Positions 8,635 to 16,111 of a DNA stretch of 41,300 nt are shown here, in pieces. This stretch comes from an uncultured Veillonellaceae bacterium (GTDB lineage Bacteria; Bacillota; Negativicutes; Selenomonadales; Selenomonadaceae). The notes under the pieces are model-generated. The model did not search any database. It was not told the DNA's origin and saw only the letters and a list, made by a program, of their open reading frames with translations. The translations under genes and the position numbers were made by a program. The DNA is taken from the NCBI GenBank assembly GCA_902801565.1, contig CADCIX010000031.1:1-41300 (forward strand). Direction: 5' to 3'. Position 1 is the stretch's first letter. Each line of letters starts with the position of its first letter.

Positions 8635-9501
8635 CTATGCATTTTCTATGGCATGCAAAGCGTCTGCCAACGAAGCAAATTCCTCCAGAGAAAGGGTTTC
8701 CCCCCGCCTTGCCGCATCGATTCCTGCTCCCTCAAATGCGGACAGGATTTCTTCTTTTGCAAATCCCGCCCCCTTCATGGCATTGGAGAGGGTTTTCCGC
8801 CTCTGCCCGAAAGCCGCCTTGACCACCCGGAAGAAGAGCCGCTCATCCCGTACCCGGACGGCAGGCACCTCCCGCACGCGGCAGGAAATGACCACGGAAT
8901 CCACCTCCGGCGCGGGAAGAAAGGACTTCGGCGGCACTTCCAGCACGATTTCCGGCTCCGTGTAATACTGCACAGCAACCGACAAGGCTCCGTAGTCCTT
9001 GCCCCCCGGCTGTGCCGTCATGCGCTCCGCCACTTCCTTCTGCACCATGGTCACGATGCGCGTGATGGGCAGACGGCGTTCCAGCAGAGCCATGAGAATC
9101 GGTGTCGTTATATAATAAGGAAGATTGGCAACAACCTTGAACTTTCCCTCCCCCATGATTTCAGGGATATCCACTTTGAGGATATCCCCCTGCACGATGC
9201 GCACGTTGTCATAGCCTGCCAGTGTGTGCGCCAGTACCTCCGGCAGCTTCTTGTCCAGTTCCACGGCAGTGACATCCGCCCCTGCCTCCGCCAATCCCTG
9301 GGTCAGCGTCCCGATGCCCGGGCCGATCTCCAGCACCCTGTCACCGGCGGCAATCTCCGCAGCCTCCACGATGCCCCGGACAATCCCTCCGTCAATCAGG
9401 AAATTCTGTCCCAGGCGCTTGCTGGCCCGCAGATGGAACGCCTTGAGGATGTGGCTTGTGGCCTCACGGCTGGCAATCTGTGGATGAAGTGTCCCGCTCA
9501 T
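8635..9501 (-). CDS. rsmA: 16S rRNA (adenine-N6,N6)-dimethyltransferase RsmA/KsgA
   Basis: 288 residues, normal length. It dimethylates two adjacent adenines near the 3' end of 16S rRNA during 30S maturation, using S-adenosylmethionine. The signatures are in order: RLGQNFL, the SAM loop EIGPGIGTLT, the acidic EL pair (AVELDK), the QGDILK segment, the catalytic NLPYYI, and SFLPAPEVDS. The ATG overlaps the rnmV stop by 4 bases (ATGA). The rnmV-rsmA pairing is typical of Firmicutes. Confidence 0.97.
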   Translation of the reverse strand: MSGTLHPQIASREATSHILKAFHLRASKRLGQNFLIDGGIVRGIVEAAEIAAGDRVLEIGPGIGTLTQGLAEAGADVTAVELDKKLPEVLAHTLAGYDNVRIVQGDILKVDIPEIMGEGKFKVVANLPYYITTPILMALLERRLPITRIVTMVQKEVAERMTAQPGGKDYGALSVAVQYYTEPEIVLEVPPKSFLPAPEVDSVVISCRVREVPAVRVRDERLFFRVVKAAFGQRRKTLSNAMKGAGFAKEEILSAFEGAGIDAARRGETLSLEEFASLADALHAIENA

Positions 9502-10049
9502 TTCCCTGCCTCCTCCCGGTTCATCCTTTCCAGAGCACTCTCGAATTCCTCCCTCGTCACACCGTAATGATTGAGGCGCAGGAGAAAGGTCTTGGCATTA
9601 GCAAACCCCACGCCCAGGGCAGCCCCCAGCCTCGCCCTGCGCTCCGACGCCTCCGGTGTGCCGCTGAGGCCGTTTACGATGAGATCCGCGCTTTTGAATG
9701 TCTCCTTGGGCTCCCAGTCCATGGTCCGGACCTTCTCCAGTGCCGCCCGGATTGCCGGCGGCTTTGCCTGCTCAATGCCGATGTCGTCGTTGTCCGTCGC
9801 ATCCTCCTTCGGCACAAAGGCATGCTTCGCCTTCGGGAACCGTTTCGCCAGAAACCTCCGGATGCGCTCGCCTGCAGGGTCCGGGTCCGTCAGGATGATG
9901 ATGCCCCGCTTCCTGTAGGCCTGCTCGATATTCGCAAGGGCCTTGGGCTTGAGGTTGAAGCCCTCCGTGATGATGCAGTCCGCCTCCACCGCCTTGTTGA
10001 TGGCGACCACGTCCATCTTTCCCTCCACAACCAAAACTTCCTTTATCAT
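9498..10049 (-). CDS. rnmV: Ribonuclease M5
   Basis: 183 residues. It matures 5S rRNA by double-strand cleavage of its precursor. It has a TOPRIM domain at the N-terminus: the Glu in VVEGKMD and the acidic motif DPDPAGERIR. The C-terminal half, ending in HYGVTREEFE, is the characteristic family extension. It overlaps tmk upstream and rsmA downstream by 4 bases each, so the three are translationally coupled. Confidence 0.94.
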   Translation of the reverse strand: MIKEVLVVEGKMDVVAINKAVEADCIITEGFNLKPKALANIEQAYRKRGIIILTDPDPAGERIRRFLAKRFPKAKHAFVPKEDATDNDDIGIEQAKPPAIRAALEKVRTMDWEPKETFKSADLIVNGLSGTPEASERRARLGAALGVGFANAKTFLLRLNHYGVTREEFESALERMNREEAGK

Positions 10050-10735
10050 AAATGCTCCTCATTCTTCAACAAGCCGCAAACCGCACGATAGACTTCCTCA
10101 TGGATCTCCCCGATGCCTCGCGGCTCCCCCGCATCACTGCAGCGGATGCGATGCCATTGATACTTTTCCGCCAGTTCCAGATACGCCCCATGGCAGCGAT
10201 GGAGATAGGCCCGGTCCTTCTCGTGGATGTCCTTCGCCTGTGCCTGCTTTTTTGCCCGCATGGCAATGAGCCTGTCCGCCACCTCCGGGTCCATGTCGAG
10301 GAATATCACCATATCCGGCACGGGAAGGCCCAGCTTCCCGAACTCGAAATCCCAGAGCCAGTCAAGAAAAGCCCTGCGCTCTCCCTCATCCTCCATCTTC
10401 ACCGCCTGATGCACCATGTTCGATGTGGTGTAGCGATCGGCAAGGATGATGTCCCCCGCCTCGTAATATTTCTGCCACTTCATGCGGAAGGAGGCATAGC
10501 GGTCCACCGCATAGAAGGTGGAGGCCGCAAAGGCATTCACGTCCCCCGCATGGCTCCCGAAATCCCCCCGCAGGTACATGCGCACCGGCACGGAGGACTC
10601 CGCCTCATAGTCAGGAAAGGAAATGCGGTGCACCTTCCTGCCATCCTGCCGAAGATGCTCATAGAGCCTCTCCGTCTGGGTCGCCTTCCCCGAACCGTCC
10701 CCAGCCTCTATCACAATCAGTTTTCCCTTCCTCAT
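10046..10735 (-). CDS. tmk: Thymidylate kinase-like nucleotide kinase
   Basis: 229 residues. It would phosphorylate dTMP to dTDP. It has the P-loop EAGDGSGKATQ, where the classical EGxDGxGKTTQ is slightly altered, the DRYTTSN segment, and a LID-like Arg/Lys-rich region (RAKKQAQAKDIHEKD). It belongs to the longer branch of dTMP kinases common in Clostridia and Negativicutes. The frame is open for 40 more codons, but the ATG at 10735 directly before KGKLIVIEAGDG fits the family and has AGGTGAT upstream. It overlaps rnmV by 4 bases. Confidence 0.85.
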   Translation of the reverse strand: MRKGKLIVIEAGDGSGKATQTERLYEHLRQDGRKVHRISFPDYEAESSVPVRMYLRGDFGSHAGDVNAFAASTFYAVDRYASFRMKWQKYYEAGDIILADRYTTSNMVHQAVKMEDEGERRAFLDWLWDFEFGKLGLPVPDMVIFLDMDPEVADRLIAMRAKKQAQAKDIHEKDRAYLHRCHGAYLELAEKYQWHRIRCSDAGEPRGIGEIHEEVYRAVCGLLKNEEHL

Positions 10736-10766
10736 CTTATCACCTATATCCCAAATTTTTAAATAA

Positions 10767-10788
10767 GCCCGTCCCAAGCGGGACAGGC
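10767..10788 (-). terminator. Possible terminator after bofA
   Basis: GCCCGTCCC-AAGC-GGGACAGGC hairpin between bofA and tmk. It is followed on the minus strand by an AT-rich tract that is only partly T, so termination may be incomplete. Confidence 0.5.
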
Positions 10789-10811
10789 TCGATGAACTTT
10801 CGCTATATTCG

Positions 10812-11054
10812 TTACAAATAAGTATAGGCAATAATCGCCAGCACGCCCGGTACACCGAAAATACCGGCCACCAGAGCGCTGATGATGTTGATCTTGACGG
10901 GAATGCCGATCAGGCTGACCACCCAAAGGATCACGGCTCCCGCAACGCTGTTGGTGATGAACTTCCGAATCAAGCGAAAGGGCAGTGACATGAGCTTGAG
11001 CAGAATGCCCAGCAAAATGAGCCCAACGGCAAACGCCACCACGAATTCCAGCAT
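10812..11054 (-). CDS. BofA-like (pro-sigma-K processing inhibitor) membrane protein
   Basis: 80 residues, almost entirely hydrophobic, with two or three membrane segments. The C-terminal half (VVSLIGIPVKINIISALVAG, then GVPGVLAI) is the BofA signature. In Bacillus, BofA inhibits the SpoIVFB protease that activates sigma-K. In a diderm Firmicute its role may differ. It sits directly after recR, a conserved arrangement in Firmicutes. GGGAGAT precedes the ATG. Confidence 0.85.
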   Translation of the reverse strand: MLEFVVAFAVGLILLGILLKLMSLPFRLIRKFITNSVAGAVILWVVSLIGIPVKINIISALVAGIFGVPGVLAIIAYTYL

Positions 11055-11055
11055 A

Positions 11056-11652
11056 TCATATCTCCCTTCTGTTCTCCATGGCCTTGGAGAGCGTCACTTC
11101 ATCCGCGTATTCCAAATCCCCGCCCACAGGCAGCCCGTGGGCGATACGCGTCACCTTGATCCCCGCAGGCTTCAGGAGCTTCGCGATGTACATGGCAGTG
11201 GCCTCCCCTTCCACATTGGGATTCGTCGCCATGATGACCTCCTTCACGTCGCTGTCATAAAGGCGGTTCAGAAGCTCCTTGATGCGGATGTCCTCGGGAC
11301 CGACCCCCTCCAGGGGAGACAGTGCCCCATGAAGGACATGGTAGACGCCCTTGAACTCCCGCATGCGTTCCATCGCAGCCACATCCTGCGGCTGCTCCAC
11401 CACGCAGATCACAGAATGGTCCCGGGCATCCGAGGCGCAGATCTGGCAGGGATTCCTGTCGCTGAGATTAAAGCAAGTGTTGCAGTAGCCGATCTTCTCC
11501 TTCGCCTCAATGATCGCCTCGGCCAATGCCTTTGCCTGTACGGCATCCATATCCAGGACATGATAGGCAAGCCGCACCGCCGTCTTGGACCCGATGCCGG
11601 GCAAAGCGCGAAAATGCTCGATGAGCTTTGCCAAAGGCGCGATATACTGCAT
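11056..11652 (-). CDS. recR: Recombination mediator protein RecR
   Basis: 198 residues, normal length. It helps load RecA at gaps and breaks (RecFOR pathway). It contains the helix-hairpin-helix LPGIGSKTA near residue 17, a four-Cys zinc motif (CNTC...CQIC), a TOPRIM domain ([21 protein letters not shown]) and the C-terminal IARGLP-type motif ([15 protein letters not shown]). The ATG shares one base with the stop of ybaB. Confidence 0.97.
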   Translation of the reverse strand: MQYIAPLAKLIEHFRALPGIGSKTAVRLAYHVLDMDAVQAKALAEAIIEAKEKIGYCNTCFNLSDRNPCQICASDARDHSVICVVEQPQDVAAMERMREFKGVYHVLHGALSPLEGVGPEDIRIKELLNRLYDSDVKEVIMATNPNVEGEATAMYIAKLLKPAGIKVTRIAHGLPVGGDLEYADEVTLSKAMENRREI

Positions 11653-11987
11653 CAGAACAGCCCCGGAGGAAGCCCAAGGCCGCCGGTGAGCTTGCCCATC
11701 TCCGCCGCCATCATCTCATCCACCTTCTTGATGGACTCATTGACCGCCGCCGAGATGAGGTCCTGCAGCATCTCCACATCTTCGGGGTCCACTGCCGCAG
11801 GGTCGATCGTGAGGGACTGCACCTGCTTCTCGCCGTTCATGACGATCTTCACGGCGCCGCCACCTGCAGAGACATCCACGGTCTTGCGTTTCAGCTCCTC
11901 CTGCATCTTCTTCATCTCATTCTGCATCTTCTGGACTTTCTTCATCATACCGGCCATATTGCCCATGTTTCCCATTCCGCCAAACAT
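11652..11987 (-). CDS. ybaB: YbaB/EbfC nucleoid-associated protein
   Basis: 111 residues. It is a small DNA-binding dimer of the EbfC family. It has a Gly/Met-rich N-terminus, a long helix ([20 protein letters not shown]), then [20 protein letters not shown] and a C-terminal Gly-rich tail. It lies in the conserved dnaX-ybaB-recR order. AGGGGAT precedes the ATG. Confidence 0.95.
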   Translation of the reverse strand: MFGGMGNMGNMAGMMKKVQKMQNEMKKMQEELKRKTVDVSAGGGAVKIVMNGEKQVQSLTIDPAAVDPEDVEMLQDLISAAVNESIKKVDEMMAAEMGKLTGGLGLPPGLF

Positions 11988-12067
11988 ATCTTAATCCCCT
12001 TCCCAAACACCTTCTAATGATTCATAACACTGCCTCTAGCCTACCAAATCCAAGGCAAATCGTCAAC

Positions 12068-13828
12068 TCATTCTTCATCTTCTTCCGGCGGCGGTGCCAT
12101 CTCGTCCCCCGGAGGCGGGATGAAGTGATCCCCCAGGATATCCACGGCATGCTGCATGTTTTCCTGTTCCTGCGGCGTCAAAGCCTTGAAATCCGGCCGC
12201 ATGCGCGGCTCCTCCCGGACAGGAGGCTTTTCCGCTTTTTTCGCCTTTTGCCCGTCATTCCTTGGAACAGGCGGCGGGGATTCCTCTGCCGAGCAAACCA
12301 TCTGCAGCGGCCTTCCCGCCAGCCGTTCCAGAGCTTCCTCCACTGGCTTGCGATAAATGCGGGCAGCAAGGGAAGCCATCATGTCCCCGGGGAAGCGCAG
12401 GAAAAACTGGGTATCCGTCATGCCGATGCAGACGCCCTGCCCCAGACATGCCAGTACCGGCTGGTTGTTTGCCGCCCGGAATCCATCCAGCACTTCCTTC
12501 CATAGAGCCGTGCCCTCGGCACTTGGTGCTGCAGGCACGCTTGCCGCAGGAGGGACAGGCTGTCTCGGTTTGGGTGCCGCTTCCTTCCTTGCCGCCGCGC
12601 CGGAAGGTTCCTTCCTCCTTGTCGTCCCCGCTCCATCTGCCACAAGAGCCGCCATCTGCGCCAATTTCGCTTCCAGGCGGGCAATGCGCTCATCCCCATC
12701 TGCCGCAGAAACAGATGACACCATTCCTGCCATGCTGCCCGCCCCTGCCTCCCGGCAGAGGGAAAGCAAGGCCACCTCCACAGTGATCCGGGGCTGGGGC
12801 GACCATTTCAATTCACTCAGGGCTTCGTGCAAACAATGGATGATCTCCATGATGCGTTCCTGGGGAAAAAGAGATTCCTGCTCCTTGAGAACCTCCAGGG
12901 GTTCCGCATAAAGATCCATCTGCTCCACGGTTCCCGCCGCCTGATAGACCATGAGGCTTCTCAGGTGCAGGGAAAGCTCCACAAGGATCTGCTTGAGATC
13001 CTTTCCCTCCCGCAAAAGCTCTGCAACCATGCCAAGGATCTCCCCGGAACGCTTCTTCGCCAAGGCCTCGGTCATCCTGAAGATCCAGTCATGGCCGATG
13101 AGCCCGAGAATCTGCTGCACCCGCTCCGTCGTCACCTTGCCCTCGGACAGGGCGGAGCACTGGTCGAGAATGCCCAAGGCATCCCGAAGGCCGCCATCCG
13201 CCTGGACAGCAATCAGGGCAAGCGCCTCCGGATCTGCCTCGAACCCCATTTCCTCTGCCACGAACCGGAGGCGTTTCTCGATGTCCTCCACCGAAATCCT
13301 GCGGAAATCATACCGCTGGCACCGGGACTGGATGGTGGCAGGAACCTTGTGGGCCTCTGTTGTCGCAAGGATAAAGACCACATGGGCGGGCGGTTCCTCC
13401 AAGGTCTTCAGGAGGGCATTGAATGCCTCCGTGGTCAGCATGTGAACCTCATCGATGATGTAGACCTTGTACCTGCCATCCACCGGGGCAAACTTCACCG
13501 TCTCCCGCAAGTCGCGAATCTCATCGATTCCGCGGTTGGAGGCCGCATCGATCTCGAACACATCCATGGAGGAGCCGTCATCGATCTTGCGGCAGTTCTC
13601 GCAGACACCGCAGGGGTCCGGGGTGGGTCCCTGCTCGCAGTTCAATGCCTTTGCGAGAATCTTCGCCGTGCTGGTCTTGCCCGTCCCTCTGGGGCCGGAA
13701 AAAAGATAGGCATGGCCAATCCTGCCGGAAAGGATTGCCTGGGACAAGGTCCGGCTGATGTGCTCCTGCCCCGCCAATTCCTTGAAGGTTCCCGGCCGCC
13801 ACTTTCGGTAAAGTGCAAGATACGCCAT
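12068..13828 (-). CDS. dnaX: DNA polymerase III subunits gamma/tau
   Basis: 586 residues. It is the clamp-loader ATPase of the replisome. The N-terminus MAYLALYRKWRP is canonical. The Walker A motif GPRGTGKTS is at about 45-53, zinc-binding cysteines are at about 64, 73, 76 and 79, and DEVHML is the Walker B region. The C-terminal third is Ala/Pro/Lys-rich linker plus the polymerase-contact region of tau. The upstream-extended frame (to 13885) is rejected because the ATG at 13828 has GGAGATG upstream and matches the family start. No clear frameshift site for a separate gamma form was identified. The gene is probably served in part by read-through from the SRP RNA. Confidence 0.96.
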   Translation of the reverse strand: MAYLALYRKWRPGTFKELAGQEHISRTLSQAILSGRIGHAYLFSGPRGTGKTSTAKILAKALNCEQGPTPDPCGVCENCRKIDDGSSMDVFEIDAASNRGIDEIRDLRETVKFAPVDGRYKVYIIDEVHMLTTEAFNALLKTLEEPPAHVVFILATTEAHKVPATIQSRCQRYDFRRISVEDIEKRLRFVAEEMGFEADPEALALIAVQADGGLRDALGILDQCSALSEGKVTTERVQQILGLIGHDWIFRMTEALAKKRSGEILGMVAELLREGKDLKQILVELSLHLRSLMVYQAAGTVEQMDLYAEPLEVLKEQESLFPQERIMEIIHCLHEALSELKWSPQPRITVEVALLSLCREAGAGSMAGMVSSVSAADGDERIARLEAKLAQMAALVADGAGTTRRKEPSGAAARKEAAPKPRQPVPPAASVPAAPSAEGTALWKEVLDGFRAANNQPVLACLGQGVCIGMTDTQFFLRFPGDMMASLAARIYRKPVEEALERLAGRPLQMVCSAEESPPPVPRNDGQKAKKAEKPPVREEPRMRPDFKALTPQEQENMQHAVDILGDHFIPPPGDEMAPPPEEDEE

Positions 13829-13853
13829 CCCATCATCTCCTTCACACGACAAT

Positions 13854-13877
13854 AAAAAAACAGCCCTTCCGGACTGT
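13854..13877 (-). terminator. Terminator after the SRP RNA
   Basis: ACAGTCC-GGAA-GGGCTGT stem (13860-13877) followed on the minus strand by seven T. It lies between the SRP RNA and dnaX. Confidence 0.85.
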
Positions 13878-13889
13878 TTCAGCAATTTC

Positions 13890-14032
13890 CCTTTTCAACG
13901 TCGGGCCACAGCCCCCAGGCACCCTCGCGGCACATGAAGCGACTCGCTTACCGCTGCTTCCTTCCGGACCTGACGGGGTTCACAAGACTCCATTGCGCAA
14001 GACCCAGGCACTGCGGTCCGACCTGGAAAAGG
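13890..14032 (-). ncRNA. ffs: Signal recognition particle RNA, small bacterial type
   Basis: The minus strand contains GTCAGGTCCGGAAGGAAGCA, the nearly invariant apical domain that binds Ffh. The distal arms pair: GTCGGACCGCAG near 14011-14022 with CTGTGGCCCGAC near 13899-13910, extended by CCTTTTC/GAAAAGG at the ends. The boundaries are taken from this pairing and may be off by several bases. With Ffh it targets membrane proteins co-translationally. It lies 21 bases after tRNA-Ser and is probably co-transcribed with it. Confidence 0.93.
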
Positions 14033-14053
14033 AACTCATTTTGAGAATAAAAA

Positions 14054-14144
14054 TGGCGGAGAGTGAGAGATTCGAACTCTCGGTACGCTATCAACGCACA
14101 CACGATTTCCAGTCGTGCTCCTTCAACCACTCGGACAACTCTCC
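14054..14144 (-). tRNA. tRNA-Ser (anticodon GGA), CCA encoded
   Basis: Acceptor stem GGAGAGT/ACTCTCC with discriminator G and encoded CCA (14054-14056). The anticodon loop CTGGAAA is closed by CACGA/TCGTG, giving anticodon GGA. It has the long variable arm typical of serine tRNAs and a TTCGAAT T-loop. It reads UCC/UCU codons. Confidence 0.97.
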
Positions 14145-14206
14145 ACAATGCTCTACCAAAAAGCTATTCTGTTAGTTTTGTGCCGTTTTGTTCAGCAACA
14201 TTACTT

Positions 14207-14235
14207 ATTATAGGGGTTTTACTCCCCAAAGTCAA
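14207..14235 (-). promoter_or_regulatory. Promoter for tRNA-Ser and SRP RNA
   Basis: -35 TTGACT (14230-14235), 17-base spacer, perfect -10 TATAAT (14207-14212), minus strand, about 60 bases before the tRNA. Confidence 0.8.
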
Positions 14236-14280
14236 CATCTTTTTTAAAAAAAGCAAAAAAGATGTAAAAAGCATAGGGTT

Positions 14281-14425
14281 CTAGTGTCCCACCTCGTTCA
14301 GAAACATAAAAATAATTGTTCGAGATGTAGTCAGATGCTAGGAAGAGGAGGGCGGCGTAGCGGTGGCTACGCCAACTACTGCATATCGGGCAATTATTAT
14401 GGATATGAACGAGGCGGGACACTAG
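14281..14425. mobile_element. MITE-like palindromic element, 145 bp
   Basis: The ends are inverted: CTAGTGTCCC-A-CCTCGTTCA at 14281-14300 and the same 20 bases with one change, inverted, at 14406-14425. Weaker pairing continues inward (AATAATTG). The centre has a perfect hairpin, GGCGTAGC (14354-14361) with GCTACGCC (14366-14373). It holds no plausible gene and no clear target duplication. It lies between the tRNA-Ser promoter and the JAMM gene pair. Confidence 0.65.
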
Positions 14426-14440
14426 CATCAAGCTTATACA

Positions 14441-14468
14441 AAAGACGGGAGGTTCTTACCCTCCCGTC
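14441..14468 (-). terminator. Terminator after the JAMM-like gene pair
   Basis: GACGGGAGG (14444-14452) / CCTCCCGTC (14460-14468), 9-bp perfect stem, with a short T tract on the minus strand. Confidence 0.7.
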
Positions 14469-14521
14469 TTGTCTTCATCTGTTGCAGAGGAGGCGCCTAC
14501 TGCCTCTCTGCCTATATTATA

Positions 14522-14857
14522 CTATACCTTGGCGCTGCCTGTCAAAGATTCGGAATCGCAAACAGAATCAGCAGGTGGCAACACACACTCCAGAAAATGG
14601 ATTCTTTCCGTCTTATAATTCACAACACATTCCACTCGATAAGGAAGCTTGTCTTTTTTTTCTGAGCTTAACTGAATAACTCCAGCCGGGAATTTCCTGC
14701 GTGGTCTATCGCTCACTCCGACAAAACAACTGGCGTAGGTTCCGCAATCCCCATAGGATGTGCAGGAGGAACCTTTGTGTTTCTCCACAAATTTCCTACC
14801 TAATTTTTCCACACACGCACGAATCCCGATTTTCTTTGCTTCCGCATACGTCAACAT
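14522..14857 (-). CDS. Small Cys-rich protein next to the JAMM-like gene
   Basis: 111 residues, not recognised. It begins MLTYAEAKKIGIRACVEKLG, then has a Cys-rich block (SSCTSYGDCGTYASC), then an apparent beta-rich C-terminal half with two more cysteines. No signal peptide. The ATG at 14857 has AGAGGTGAG just upstream; the frame also starts at a GTG three codons earlier. It follows the JAMM-like gene by 30 bases on the same strand and shares its terminator, so the two probably act together. Lower GC than the surroundings suggests transfer. Confidence 0.65.
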   Translation of the reverse strand: MLTYAEAKKIGIRACVEKLGRKFVEKHKGSSCTSYGDCGTYASCFVGVSDRPRRKFPAGVIQLSSEKKDKLPYRVECVVNYKTERIHFLECVLPPADSVCDSESLTGSAKV

Positions 14858-14887
14858 TTTTCTCACCTCTTTTGTCGAATGCTTGAC

Positions 14888-15376
14888 CTACCACTCAAAT
14901 CCGTCTTCAATACTGTATTCACGACACATGCCAGTCATTGCTGATATCACCATGCTTGATTTCTGGTTTAGTATACGCAATGCATCAAAATCCCCCTCTG
15001 AGGCCTGTGGTATTTCCTCTCCAGCATGTGAATGACAAACCAAAGACAATTCCTTCTTTATCAGGCGTTGAAACAGAACCCCTTTGAATTCGCATTTTAT
15101 AGAATCTCCATGAAACAGAATATCCTCACGTTTTCCTCTCAATAAAGCAAATTCATGCCCTGTACTTGCCGTCAAATAAGCGAGATCTATAAGTTCTATC
15201 GATTCCCTTGCAAAAGATTCCCATGCGTCCGTATTTTTCACTTTATTCAGAAGGTTTTTTCTTCTTGCATTCAACCCATGTTTTCCATTTCGTATATTCG
15301 CCAAGGATATTCTTTGCGATTTGGATGATTCTATTACAATTGAATCCGTATCTACAATGATCTTATTCCTCCCCAT
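14888..15376 (-). CDS. JAMM/MPN-like metalloprotease domain protein (putative)
   Basis: 162 residues. The C-terminal half resembles the JAMM (JAB1/MPN/Mov34) fold: an upstream Glu in STGHEFALLRG, a Gly-containing strand, then CHSHAGEEI and SEGDFDAL, close to the zinc-binding HxH...SxxD motif with a slightly longer spacer. Such domains cleave isopeptide or peptide bonds and also occur as toxin or phage-related modules; the target is unknown. The N-terminal half (LANIRNGKHGLNARRKNLLNK) is unfamiliar. Start uncertain: the ATG at 15376 lacks a good ribosome-binding site, while a GGGGAGG lies inside codons 2-4. Low GC and its own promoter set it apart from the neighbours. Confidence 0.6.
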   Translation of the reverse strand: MGRNKIIVDTDSIVIESSKSQRISLANIRNGKHGLNARRKNLLNKVKNTDAWESFARESIELIDLAYLTASTGHEFALLRGKREDILFHGDSIKCEFKGVLFQRLIKKELSLVCHSHAGEEIPQASEGDFDALRILNQKSSMVISAMTGMCREYSIEDGFEW

Positions 15377-15431
15377 GATGATACAGAAAAAGGATAGCTA
15401 TAACCATCTATCCTTTATATTTCCTACTTAT

Positions 15432-15460
15432 ATTATATAAAATATATCATCCAAAATCAA
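15432..15460 (-). promoter_or_regulatory. Promoter of the JAMM-like gene pair
   Basis: -35 TTGATT (15455-15460), 17-base spacer, -10 TATAAT (15432-15437), minus strand, downstream of the terminator that ends the riboswitch RNA. Confidence 0.65.
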
Positions 15461-15476
15461 TATCGAAGAAATAAAT

Positions 15477-15512
15477 AAAAAAAGAGAGCCCCGAGCTTCC
15501 ATCCTCGGGGCT
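15477..15512 (-). terminator. Strong terminator ending the riboswitch transcript
   Basis: AGCCCCGAG (15487-15495) / CTCGGGGCT (15504-15512) with a run of seven T on the minus strand. Confidence 0.9.
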
Positions 15513-15837
15513 GCTGCCAAGACCGGCAGCAAGCAAGAACTGAAATTCATGAGCAACGAATCCCCCAGAGAACCTCTCCGGGGGAAGCAATAGCCACGAT
15601 GCAACATCATGGGCATTGCTTTCCCTGGAGCCACATGGGCTTCCCATACGCAAACAGGCCTCTTTCCCGAAAGATGGAAAGGGGCCTGTTCCTATGATAC
15701 ATTTCAGTTCTCTGATTATTCCAGTCACGCAAGCTGCCCGCTGGAATTTATAGCAGCACGGAATGCATCCGCAGAATCCCCATCCCCATCACTCGCAGGT
15801 AACCAGAAACCATCCTCAGACAGTTCCTTACGGCGAT
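15513..15837 (-). other. Hairpin-rich stretch after the cobalamin riboswitch, no gene seen
   Basis: This 325-base stretch has no convincing coding frame on either strand. It contains several strong inverted repeats in series: GCTGCC/GGCAGC (about 15512-15529), a CCCCC-based stem with AGAG/CTCT inside (about 15562-15584), AAGCAAT/ATTGCTT with extended inner pairing (about 15584-15622), and AACAGGCC/GGCCTGTT with CTTTCC pairing (about 15652-15690). None except the last one before 15477 has a good T tract. It may be the regulated part of a non-coding RNA or the remains of a lost gene. Confidence 0.55.
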
Positions 15838-16030
15838 TGTCGATCAGGCAATTCTCCTGGCTCCAGGTCATCGTTCCTCTGCGCCTTCCCAAGGTTTCCC
15901 CCAGTGACGTAACTCCGTGCCCGCAGGGCACAAGGCAGATTCACTCTCTGATACAGTGGCGGGACCGCACCGGCATCTCACCGGACTTCCTTATTAAGTC
16001 AAAAGCATAAACATGCCCGACACCTGATCC
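15838..16030 (-). promoter_or_regulatory. Cobalamin (B12) riboswitch
   Basis: On the minus strand, in order: a purine-rich AAGGAAGTCCGGTG core with its CCGGTG partner, CCCGCCACTGT (GCCACTG at 15954-15960), a variable GC-rich arm, and the B12 box GAGCCAGGAGAATTGCCTG (15845-15863). This is the conserved skeleton of the cobalamin aptamer, which binds adenosylcobalamin or a related form and usually shuts off B12 transport or synthesis genes. No such gene follows. Confidence 0.9.
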
Positions 16031-16060
16031 ATTGCATATGAAGTTGTTCATTTGCCTTAC

Positions 16061-16089
16061 AGAATACCACTCCCCAAAGGGGATGTCAA
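16061..16089 (-). promoter_or_regulatory. Promoter of the cobalamin riboswitch RNA
   Basis: -35 TTGACA (16084-16089), 17-base spacer, -10 TATTCT (16061-16066), minus strand. The start would be near 16054, giving an RNA of about 580 bases to the terminator at 15477. Confidence 0.75.
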
Positions 16090-16111
16090 GGACTTTATTT
16101 CCCATCCAATA

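Noticed and set aside
12156..13855. Several plus-strand frames opposite dnaX
   Set aside because: Antisense shadows of dnaX without start signals or domain content.
14281..14425. CRISPR repeat or tRNA-like structure in the palindromic element
   Set aside because: There is a single inverted pair with no repeat-spacer series, and no tRNA arms can be formed.
15447..15728. Possible 93-codon gene downstream of the cobalamin riboswitch
   Set aside because: No ribosome-binding site, it runs through several strong hairpins and through the terminator at 15487-15512, and the translation resembles no B12-related protein.
15477..15840. ANTAR-binding hairpins in the riboswitch RNA, as in Rli55/EutX
   Set aside because: The loops inspected (for example GGUCUU and AUCUUUCG) do not fit the AxxGxx rule, so the analogy stays a hypothesis only.
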